Positions 33,627-40,690 of a stretch of DNA of 64,000 nt are shown in pieces (position 1 is the first letter of the stretch; every line of letters starts with the position of its first letter). The stretch is taken from contig JBFLZW010000024.1 of NCBI GenBank assembly GCA_040755755.1, positions 5,388 to 69,387 on the forward strand, given 5' to 3'. Source of the stretch: a bacterium. GTDB taxonomy: Bacteria; SZUA-182; DTGQ01. The notes beneath the pieces are model-generated. The model was not told the origin of the DNA. It saw nothing but the letters and a program-made list of their open reading frames with translations, and made no database searches. A program made the translations under genes and the position numbers.

Positions 33627-34817
33627 CTCCCCAAGAAGTCCCTCATACAAATCCAGGGTCTTTCGGCCAACGGCCTCCCAGCTATACTGCTCTAATGCCC
33701 TCCGATGCAGTTGCCTGCCCAGGTCATTCACCAGGCCGGGGTTTTGAATGAGCCGCAGCATTGTATCAGCCAGGTCCTGCGGGTTATCTTCCTCTATATA
33801 GAGGCCGCTTTCCCCCAGGTATTCCGGAAGCCCCACCTTCCGGGTGGCAATTACCGGCACGGCATTGGCCATGGCCGCAGTCACGGCAGCCCCGGCCTCA
33901 CTGGTCGTATAGGGTATAACCATACACAGGGCTGTCTGCAATTCTGCAAACAAGGATTCATCACTCCGGTAGTCGAGCCATTTGAACTTATTGCTGATCC
34001 CAAGTTCATGGATGAGTTTTTGGCCTTTTTCCTGGCCGTAGCCTTCATTCAACCCATAGATCATGAGCGGCGGTGTTACCCCCTGCGCCCTCAGAATGAG
34101 CAGTGCCTTGAGAAAGGCATCGAAGCCCTTGCCAGAAGTCAGATGATGGCCACCGCAAAATGCGATCTGATGCCGGGCAGGAGGTAATGCGCCCGGTTCC
34201 ATCAGCCTGGATATACCGGCAGGTATATGAGTGCCATGAGGTATGATGTGAACCCTTTCCGAAGTGACACCCAACGCTTCGAGTGCCTTTCCGGCAGCCG
34301 CATTCTGGACGACTATGGCATCGGCCTTATGGTAAATCCTGTTTAATTTTATCGTGGAAAATGCTTTTGACCCGACCTTGAGCTGCTTTTGTATGCTGTC
34401 GATCTCATGGATACTGATCACCCGCCTGGCCTGAGTTGGATATGACAGAAAAGAGAGCAGCGGAAGAAAGCCGAATGACCCCTGGGTCTGCTGATAATGA
34501 AGGATGGCCGGTGATTTTGCCTTTGCAAGGTATCCGAAGCCCTTGAAGGCATCTGCGGCCAGTTCTCCAATGGCCCGAAGGTAGCTGATAGCCAGGGGAG
34601 CAGGTTTCCAGTAAAAATCGGGGAATCTTACCTTGTGACAGGGTGAGAAAAACAGCTCAGGATGAAAGGGATCATCACGAAAACACAGGCAGTTGGCTGA
34701 AATAACCTCGATCTCCACACCCAGCCCCGTCAGTGCCTGAGCAAGATTATGGGCAAACCTGCCGCAGCTTTTCTCCTTATACCAGCATGAAATTAAGCCA
34801 AGCCTGATGGTATCCAT
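33624..34817 (-). CDS. family 4 glycosyltransferase
   Basis: 397 residues of GT-B fold. The N-terminal domain begins LGLISCWYKEKSCGRFAHNLAQAL. The C-terminal domain has HIIPHGTHIP, IAFCGGHHLTSGKGFDAFLKAL, MIYGLNEGYGQEKG and the donor-binding region IPYTTSEAGAAVTAAMANAVPVIATRKVGLPEYL. The EX7E motif is degenerate at its first Glu (SEAGAAVTAAMANA). Retaining GT4 enzymes act at the cytoplasmic face in EPS assembly. Its start overlaps the end of the SDR gene by 25 nt, so the two are translationally coupled. Confidence 0.87.
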   Translation of the reverse strand: MDTIRLGLISCWYKEKSCGRFAHNLAQALTGLGVEIEVISANCLCFRDDPFHPELFFSPCHKVRFPDFYWKPAPLAISYLRAIGELAADAFKGFGYLAKAKSPAILHYQQTQGSFGFLPLLSFLSYPTQARRVISIHEIDSIQKQLKVGSKAFSTIKLNRIYHKADAIVVQNAAAGKALEALGVTSERVHIIPHGTHIPAGISRLMEPGALPPARHQIAFCGGHHLTSGKGFDAFLKALLILRAQGVTPPLMIYGLNEGYGQEKGQKLIHELGISNKFKWLDYRSDESLFAELQTALCMVIPYTTSEAGAAVTAAMANAVPVIATRKVGLPEYLGESGLYIEEDNPQDLADTMLRLIQNPGLVNDLGRQLHRRALEQYSWEAVGRKTLDLYEGLLGE

Positions 34818-35542
34818 CGAGCAAATACCCTCCGGATTATCTTTCTGAGGGACAGGGAGCGGATCTCCTCTGCATGAGGATTCATTACCAGCTCAAGAAG
34901 CTGATCCGCCACCCCTTCGGGGGAGGTCACATCGGCCCCCTTCAGTATATCGGCAGGAAACACCTTTAACAGCTCAGTATCCACATAACCTGGACAGAGG
35001 CAGGAAACCTCGATATTGTGGGGAGCCAACTCCCGCTGCAGGGATTCGGAAAATCCGATAACCCCGAACTTCGAGGCACAATAGGCGGCCAGGTTGGGAA
35101 AGCCGAACCTTCCTGCCTGAGAGGCCACATTGATGATCTGTCCCGCCCCCTGCCGGATCATAACCGGCACAACCTCCCTGGTGCAGAGAAAGACCCCGGT
35201 TAAATTGGTTCCCATGACCTTTTCCCAATCGGTCAGGGAAGTCTGGGCCACAGAGCCATATACACATACTCCCGCATTATTGATCAATACATCTATGCGG
35301 CCAAACCGGCCGACGACCCTGGTCACCAGTGCCCTGACACTGCCCTCGCTCTGCACGTTCGCGGTAACGGCCAGACAGAAGCCCTGACGGCTTTTGATCC
35401 CCTGGCTGACCTCGTGCAGGGCCGCTCCATCGCGGGAGGCCAGAATAACCCTGGCTCCCCTGTCAGCCAAAAGGCAGGCCGCAGCCCGGCCAATACCCCG
35501 GCTGGCTCCGGTTATGATGATCACTTTACCGTTGAGGAGCAT
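34793..35542 (-). CDS. short-chain dehydrogenase/reductase
   Basis: 249 residues from ATG 35542, chosen because the classical SDR fold starts there (MLLNGKVIIITGASRGIGRAAA); an upstream in-frame ATG (35641) only adds non-conserved residues. TGASRGIG cofactor site, NNAGVCVYG, catalytic Ser in INVASQAG and YCASK tetrad are all present, and PGYVDTELL follows. A classical NAD(P)(H) oxidoreductase whose substrate is unknown; in this locus a sugar or lipid precursor is possible. Overlaps the following GT4 start by 25 nt. Confidence 0.88.
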   Translation of the reverse strand: MLLNGKVIIITGASRGIGRAAACLLADRGARVILASRDGAALHEVSQGIKSRQGFCLAVTANVQSEGSVRALVTRVVGRFGRIDVLINNAGVCVYGSVAQTSLTDWEKVMGTNLTGVFLCTREVVPVMIRQGAGQIINVASQAGRFGFPNLAAYCASKFGVIGFSESLQRELAPHNIEVSCLCPGYVDTELLKVFPADILKGADVTSPEGVADQLLELVMNPHAEEIRSLSLRKIIRRVFARWIPSGLA

Positions 35543-35724
35543 GGGGATAATCTTCCCTGCGGTCGAGGGAGTGAAGGTTAGTTTGCATATTTGCGAAATG
35601 TTGAAGAAGATACTTTGGTGGGTGAGGTGAGCTGCTAACAACTGCCAGGCGGTAGGCGGTACTATGAGGCAGATAGCCTAATTATTCATGAATCTTTTCC
35701 AGGTTTTCCAGTCCAAATGCGACC

Positions 35725-36054
35725 TCACCCGTCAGTTCGTTCACATTCATACAGTATTTTTCCTTCCTTCAAGATTCTCTTCCTGAAATATCCATAAATA
35801 TCTGCAAAGTCAAGTACGCTCACTGGTCTATGGGCTTCCATAAGGCATTCAGCTACGGCACGGAAGTATTCCTCATCAGGGATCCCCTCAAAGCATATAT
35901 CTATGTCGGAATCAGCTCTGTAATCACCTCTTGCCAGGGCCCCATACAAAATAATCCTCATAGCCCCATGACGAAGCAAGATCGATTCTATTTGTTCTAT
36001 ATCCCGTAAGATATCAGCAGGAAATTCTTTTTCTGTTAATAGTAATTTCTCCAT
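35725..36054 (-). CDS. minimal nucleotidyltransferase (MNT/MntA-like)
   Basis: 109 residues. The core reads ILYGALARGDYRADSDIDICFEG, matching the Pol-beta superfamily motif G-x-x-x-R-G with DSDID metal ligands; the usual GS is GA here. Small MNT proteins are typically antitoxins of HEPN/MNT modules and AMPylate their HEPN partner. No HEPN gene is visible beside it, so it is an orphan or the partner was lost. It opens the accessory zone of the window, where many small genes are broken. The surrounding DNA is more AT-rich than the EPS genes. Confidence 0.8.
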   Translation of the reverse strand: MEKLLLTEKEFPADILRDIEQIESILLRHGAMRIILYGALARGDYRADSDIDICFEGIPDEEYFRAVAECLMEAHRPVSVLDFADIYGYFRKRILKEGKILYECERTDG

Positions 36055-36192
36055 AGAGGAAACCTCCCATCCTACTACTTATGCTTCTCCCCCCTTCCAG
36101 CAACTTACTTTTTAACCGAATGTTTTTATTAATGAGTTGATCGGCATAAGCCGAATATTTAGACTTAAACGAGAACATTGGTATCGAAAAAG

Positions 36193-36429
36193 TTACCGCT
36201 CATAGAGCTCTTCCCGTTTCGAATAGAGAATATCTCCCAGATGGTATCCTTTTTCTATATCTGCAATAAACTCCTCTTCTGATTTATCTCTTTGAGGATA
36301 TTGCAGTACCAGCATCCCATGTTTATCTTCGATTTCAATTTCCTTATTAATTACTTTTTGTGTTTTTCTCAACCTTTTCAGTCTCCTCCACGGTCTCTTT
36401 TTGGCGAAGCCTCGAATTAATAATATCAT
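36193..36429 (-). CDS. small protein downstream of the DUF4325 gene
   Basis: The frame gives up to 78 residues, but the first part overlaps the end of the DUF4325 gene in another frame. The real start may be an unusual codon near the overlap or the ATG at 36315, which would leave 40 residues. The conserved-looking part is KEIEIEDKHGMLVLQYPQRDKSEEEFIADIEKGYHLGDILYSKREELYER. It resembles the C-terminal halves of small antitoxins, but I do not recognise a family. It is the third gene of the ATPase/DUF4325 set. Confidence 0.45.
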   Translation of the reverse strand: MILLIRGFAKKRPWRRLKRLRKTQKVINKEIEIEDKHGMLVLQYPQRDKSEEEFIADIEKGYHLGDILYSKREELYER

Positions 36430-36682
36430 TTAATAAGGCGAGATCGTATTTAAGGATGTTCTTAAATCTCAATTTCCTTTTAAGGTCTTCTTTTGTATGC
36501 TGAAGAGCAAGTTTCCCAAACGCCTCATCGATAAAAGAAACTGAAGCAACTAGGATGTTTTCAAAGTCAATATCAAAAATATTCTCTTCATCCCATTTTT
36601 CCCTTAAGACCTTATTCAACTTCTCCCCATCGTCTCTTGATACCGTTCTTTTTTCACATAGTTGTGTTATATGAATCTTCAT
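36347..36682 (-). CDS. STAS-like DUF4325 protein
   Basis: 111 residues. The conserved DUF4325 part is FENILVASVSFIDEAFGKLALQHTKEDLKRKLRFKNI, a STAS-like beta-alpha fold with the SFxDExFG signature. DUF4325 genes commonly pair with GHKL ATPases, and the two are thought to act like anti-sigma kinase and antagonist, though direct functional data are scarce. The ATPase gene lies immediately upstream (11 nt), and a small gene overlaps the 3' end. The C-terminal tail is charged (KETVEETEKVEKNTK). Confidence 0.8.
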   Translation of the reverse strand: MKIHITQLCEKRTVSRDDGEKLNKVLREKWDEENIFDIDFENILVASVSFIDEAFGKLALQHTKEDLKRKLRFKNILKYDLALLNDIINSRLRQKETVEETEKVEKNTKSN

Positions 36683-36693
36683 ATTAATATTCC

Positions 36694-37584
36694 TTAAAAT
36701 AAGTCGTCTTCTTCTGAAGATAAAAAATAAAATCCTTCTTTATCAGCATTTATTTCTAACTCAATAAGTGTGCCTTGAAGAGGATGCTGCATAGTTTGTT
36801 TTTCTTTCCTGCGTTTTTTTTGACCAGTATAGTTCCAAACAGCCTTACCATCTCCTGATAAGATATACATTTTCCCTTCATTAACCTCTATGAATCGGTT
36901 GATATGACTTAAGCCATATCCTGCCTGTTTTCCTACGCGGCTCGTAACTCCTTCTTGGGTAGCGAGCTTTATACTTTCGTAACAATTATTCAAGCTTCCA
37001 TATTGAGGAATTTTTCTTAAAGATGCCAAAATTCCTATTCCAAAGTCTGCAATACAAAGTCTTATTTTCTTTTCTTGTGGATAAGATTGAGCACAAACGT
37101 AACAGCCTTCTTTAGACTCACTATGGTCAAACACATTAGTCATCAATTCGTTTAGTGCCAGTTTAAGAGAACATTTAACCCCTTCGGACATGTGAATGAA
37201 GTTGCCAAAAACTTCTAATATTTGGTCTATTAACGAATAGTCTAAACTATATATCCTTTTAAGTTGTACATTAGGACTTTCTATTCTGTGATTTATGCTT
37301 TTAATTTGGAAAAAATTATTAAAACCGATTCCTGCCAAAAACTCTTTTGTGATTCGCTTCTTGGGTTCTTGATACCTTGCTTCTTTCCCCAAGGATAAAC
37401 ATTCTGAAAGTGTTCCAGCTAATAGAACTATTCCAAAAGGGGTAAGAAATTCTGTTTTTGATAGATCAAAAATGACTCCTTCTTTTTGTGACATTCTTGC
37501 CTGATAACATAATCCGAGTAAAGCATTTGAAAATGCGATAGTTTGTAATTTTGGATATTCCAAAAAAGTATATTTGTTATTCAT
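36694..37584 (-). CDS. GHKL-type ATPase with N-terminal STAS-like domain
   Basis: 296 residues. The N-terminal part (about 10-90: GVIFDLSKTEFLTPFGIVLLAGTLSECL) is STAS-like. The ATPase follows, with N-box LALNELMTNVFDHS, G1 box IADFGIGI and G2 box QAGYGLSHINRF, all as in anti-sigma kinases such as SpoIIAB or RsbW. A C-terminal STAS-less tail ends in acidic residues. Combined with the adjacent DUF4325 protein this looks like a partner-switching phosphorylation module, perhaps signalling or defence related. AT-rich codon use sets it apart from the EPS genes and suggests recent acquisition. Confidence 0.82.
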   Translation of the reverse strand: MNNKYTFLEYPKLQTIAFSNALLGLCYQARMSQKEGVIFDLSKTEFLTPFGIVLLAGTLSECLSLGKEARYQEPKKRITKEFLAGIGFNNFFQIKSINHRIESPNVQLKRIYSLDYSLIDQILEVFGNFIHMSEGVKCSLKLALNELMTNVFDHSESKEGCYVCAQSYPQEKKIRLCIADFGIGILASLRKIPQYGSLNNCYESIKLATQEGVTSRVGKQAGYGLSHINRFIEVNEGKMYILSGDGKAVWNYTGQKKRRKEKQTMQHPLQGTLIELEINADKEGFYFLSSEEDDLF

Positions 37585-37590
37585 AGAAGG

Positions 37591-38160
37591 TCATTTGTGA
37601 CGAAGTGAGCTCGATTCTACCGGTATAATTTGGATATCCGGGAGATTATCCCATAGAGAGTCCTTTGTTTTATGCTCTTGCAAAGCTTCTACCACCATAG
37701 GCAAAGGGTCGGGCCATATTTCGGGAAGATCAGCTTCTCCTTTGAGATGCACAGAGAATGCCAATTGTTCACGAGGAGGTGAGAATTGAGCGTTCACTCC
37801 CTCTTTATTTCCGCGTGCATCTATTCTCTACCATCCGAAATCGGGTAAATACAAAGCATCACGGCTGAGTCTCTGATAGCAGAAACCAGCAGGTAGAGAA
37901 TTTGCCCTCAATAATGCTGCAAGAAGATGGCTTTTCGCATAGCATATACCGCATCCAGCCTCTAATACCTCTGAAGATCTCCAGGTAACGGTGGAAATGT
38001 CATAATCAGCAATATGCTTGATATCATCTCTTACCCATTCAAAACAAGCCTTAGCTATAGCTTGTTTATTCTCTTTTCCATGAGATAGTATGTGAGCTTG
38101 TTCGATTATTTGAGGATGTCTCCAGTTAATTATATCTGTAGATTTAAGGTATTCTTCCAC
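37591..38160 (-). pseudogene. transglutaminase-like protein broken by an in-frame TAG
   Basis: One continuous frame of 190 codons interrupted only by TAG at 37828-37830. The first 110 residues carry the transglutaminase-like core VLEAGCGICYAKSHLLAALLRANSLPAG with the active Cys. The frame continues after the stop with RIDARGNKEGVNAQFSPPREQLAFS, a known continuation of this family (normally GWYRIDARGN), so Tyr TAT/TAC became TAG. From memory of the family a segment with the catalytic His (near HGLNAVYL) is also missing before ALYLPDFGW. TAG serves as a true stop in other genes here, so read-through is unlikely. Confidence 0.85.
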
Positions 38161-38311
38161 TATTCATAACTTTCTATTTTTATTCACCCATTCATTGCCG
38201 GACGTTGCACCTGATCGCTTATTGATTTATCCATTACGGGCACTGTGTTATTATTATATTCCATCCCCTCATTTCCTTGCAACGAGGAGTAACATTTTTC
38301 CCACCTCCCCC

Positions 38312-39514
38312 CTACCCTTCCACCGCTTCCCGGTAAACATCCTCCATGATCCGGGAGATTCTGGCCCAGGAGTATTTTTCTTCAACCAGTTTGCGGGCGT
38401 TTTCTCCCAGCCGCACCTGCAATCCCGGATTGCGGAGCACTTCTACCACCCGATGGGCCATATCGTCAGGAGTATCCGCGACCAGAATCTCCTGGCCGTC
38501 CCTGGCTTCGATTCCCTCGCAGCCGATGGAGGTTGACACCACAGCCTTGGCCATGGCCATAGCGGATAAAATCTTGAGGCGCGTTCCGCTGCCGATCCGG
38601 ATGGGAACTGCCATCAGCCCTGCCCTGGCCAGCAGGGGTCGTACATCGCTGACAAATCCCAGCATTCTGGCCCCGGTTTCATCGGCCAGATTCAGGAGCC
38701 GCCGGGACGGGTTTTGTCCGATTATCAGGCATTGCACTCCCTCCTCCAGAGCCTGAATTTTGGGCCAGACACTTTCCAGGAAGTACTCTACCCCGTCGGC
38801 ATTCTGAAAAACATGCATTCCTCCCAGGAGCACAACCGTCTTTTCGGGTGAGATGGATGGTTGGGGCTGAAAATATTCTATGTCCACTCCATTTGGCGCT
38901 ACCCGGACCGGGACACGGAGCGGAGAGGCTTTCTCCAGCCATTGTCTATCCACATCGGAAACCACCACATGAAGACGGGTTTTCATCTCCATCTTGTAGA
39001 GAAAGTGCTGCCATTTTAGAGCCTGCCGGGAGAAAAACCACCTTTTCGCGAAATTTGGCTCCACCTCAGCCCGGCGCTCCATAAGCAGCCATTCCAGATC
39101 ATGATGAACAGCAATCGCCGGAGGGTCACTTGTGCCTTTGGCATAAACAATCAGGTTAGGCATGTCACAGTGAACGAGATGAATCCGGTCTCTGTGCAAA
39201 ATCCTCTCCAAAGCTTTCCAGGCTGGCGGATGGAGATACTTGCGGACCACGAAGGGATCAGGGGAAAAAAGGCTGCGCATCAGGGAAAGCCCCAGATTCA
39301 GCCGGGAAACATCTTCGGGGAGAACAAACGGGTAAACCCCGGCACAAAACCTGCCAAGCACCTCTGCCGACTTCCAGTCATCAGGCTTTTTCACAAAGCC
39401 GATCAGATGGATGCGGTGCTTTTCGGCCAGATGCTTCAGCAGGTAGTACGTCCTCTGCGAATGCCCATCCACCGGAGGATAGGGAATAATGGTCGAAAGG
39501 AATACGATATTCAT
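38312..39514 (-). CDS. family 4 glycosyltransferase
   Basis: 400 residues from ATG 39514, where the family sequence begins (MNIVFLSTIIPYPPVDGHSQRTYYLLKHLA); an ATG 11 codons earlier is less likely. GT-B fold with acceptor loop PPVDGHSQRTYY, RVAPNGVDIEYFQPQ, VVLLGGMHVFQNADGVEYFLESVWP, and donor region VPIRIGSGTRLKILSAMAMAKAVVSTSIGCEGI. It resembles sugar transferases of exosortase/PEP-CTERM-type EPS loci. Flanked by accessory genes on both sides, it looks like an island of EPS content within the decayed zone. Confidence 0.87.
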   Translation of the reverse strand: MNIVFLSTIIPYPPVDGHSQRTYYLLKHLAEKHRIHLIGFVKKPDDWKSAEVLGRFCAGVYPFVLPEDVSRLNLGLSLMRSLFSPDPFVVRKYLHPPAWKALERILHRDRIHLVHCDMPNLIVYAKGTSDPPAIAVHHDLEWLLMERRAEVEPNFAKRWFFSRQALKWQHFLYKMEMKTRLHVVVSDVDRQWLEKASPLRVPVRVAPNGVDIEYFQPQPSISPEKTVVLLGGMHVFQNADGVEYFLESVWPKIQALEEGVQCLIIGQNPSRRLLNLADETGARMLGFVSDVRPLLARAGLMAVPIRIGSGTRLKILSAMAMAKAVVSTSIGCEGIEARDGQEILVADTPDDMAHRVVEVLRNPGLQVRLGENARKLVEEKYSWARISRIMEDVYREAVEG

Positions 39515-39742
39515 CGGGGCGGAATTTATGATTTTATGATGAGGCATAACGATATTGCCTTGTCGGTGATATTGACATGAGGTTGATAATTGATGGTTGA
39601 AAGGATGATAATTGATAATTGTAATTAGGATACAATATGGCTATAATAATTTATGGATATAAATCGGTAACAAACGGTAGTATATGTATGAGTAAAATGA
39701 TAATACTGAAAAATGAATGACTAAGAAAGCAGAGGGTGACCT

Positions 39743-39979
39743 GTGACCATAAAAGAACATCTCGTAAATGAACTCGATAGGCTTGATGACAAGCAATTAC
39801 TCGAAGTTGAAGAATTTATTTTATTCTTGAAGTTCCGTTCTCGGCTTGTGCCCTCTCAAGTCTATGATGATAAGCAAATTGCTCAACTCTACGGAGAATT
39901 TGCTGAAGAAGACCGCCTGCTTGCAGAAGAATCTATGCAAGACTATCTAACTGACCTATTAAGGGAAGATCAGCAGTGA
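39743..39979 (+). CDS. antitoxin of a mazEF-like pair
   Basis: 78 residues: helical N-terminus MTIKEHLVNELDRLDDKQLLEVEEFILFLKFRS, as in DUF2281-type antitoxins, and a charged C-terminus ending LTDLLREDQQ. The following mazF frame starts at GTG 39976, overlapping the antitoxin stop. Since the toxin gene carries a nonsense codon, the antitoxin is probably a remnant. RBS is weak. It lies on the plus strand in the gap left in the EPS locus. Confidence 0.75.
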   Translation: MTIKEHLVNELDRLDDKQLLEVEEFILFLKFRSRLVPSQVYDDKQIAQLYGEFAEEDRLLAEESMQDYLTDLLREDQQ

Positions 39980-40323
39980 CCACAGTGAAGCGCGGAGAAA
40001 TATGGCTTGCTGATTTGAATCCGACTCGTGGATCAGAGCAAGCAGGAATTCGTCCTGTGCTCATCTTTCAGAATGACTTGTTGAATAGGTATACTGTCAC
40101 GGTTCTAACAATTCCCTTGACCACAAATTTATGACGGGCGTCACTTCCTTCCTGTGTAATGATTTCCCGGGAGGAGGGAGGACTTACAACTGATTCAGTT
40201 GCTCTTTGCCATCAGTTGCGCGTTTTGGATAAAACGCGGCTACACCATAAGATCGGGACCGTAAAGCAGCAAACTCTAACTATGGTTGAAAGCAAGATGC
40301 TGTTCACCATGGGTATACTATGA
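39976..40323 (+). pseudogene. mazF: mazF-type toxin gene with an in-frame TGA
   Basis: GTG start overlaps the antitoxin stop. The frame encodes TTVKRGEIWLADLNPTRGSEQAGIRPVLIFQND, the MazF/PemK N-terminus, then continues to TTNL. TGA at 40132-40134 interrupts it, and the same frame goes on with RASLPSC ... EEGGLTTDSVALCHQLRVLDKTRLHHKIG, the rest of MazF, to TGA 40321-40323. The simplest cause is CGA to TGA at an Arg codon. MazF cleaves mRNA at specific sequences; the truncated product (52 residues) would be inactive. Confidence 0.88.
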
Positions 40324-40654
40324 AAGAATGGATTAAGCGACCAACGGAACCTGAGAAAGTTTTTGATATTACATCAGATCCTATTTATCTGCTCTCTACC
40401 GGACACTTTTGAGGTAACAACCGCGAATGAACGCGAATGAACGCGAACTGAACAAAGAGGACTCGATAATGAAGGCAAATCAGAAGAATTTATTAGCGTC
40501 TATTCGTGTGCATTCGCGGTTGATTACAGGAATTGAAAAAAGTGTCCGGTAGCGAATTTATCTGATGGAAGGATATGAATCCGACGCTCCAGCGGACTTA
40601 TCTGCCAATCTTGATCACTACCTTTATGGAGAAGATCATCCAAAAGGGAATTGA
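40320..40654 (+). pseudogene. small gene split by a MITE insertion
   Basis: The ATG at 40320 overlaps the mazF stop (ATGA). The first part reads MKEWIKRPTEPEKVFDITSDPIYL; after the 164-bp insertion the sequence resumes at the duplicated ATTTATCTG with IYLMEGYESDAPADLSANLDHYLYGEDHPKGN and a TGA. Joined, it gives a coherent about 53-residue small protein of a conserved but unnamed type. Its coupling to mazF suggests a third component of the addiction module, or the start of a following operon gene. Confidence 0.8.
40392..40555. mobile_element. 164-bp MITE with 9-bp target duplication
   Basis: Terminal inverted repeats TACCGGACACTTTT (40397-40410) and its complement (40538-40551), flanked by direct repeats ATTTATCTG (40383-40391 and 40556-40564). 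Inside is a second perfect inverted repeat AACCGCGAATG (40419-40429 with 40511-40521) with tandem CGCGAATGAA copies. No coding sequence, so a transposase elsewhere must have moved it. Confidence 0.88.
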
Positions 40655-40690
40655 TGGCGGTTACTACACTCCTGAAGTAATGGCAAGCAT

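Noticed and set aside
37828-37830. TAG as a recoded amino acid (pyrrolysine or suppression)
   Set aside because: TAG is a true stop of intact genes in this window, and the gene seems to lack its catalytic-His segment too.
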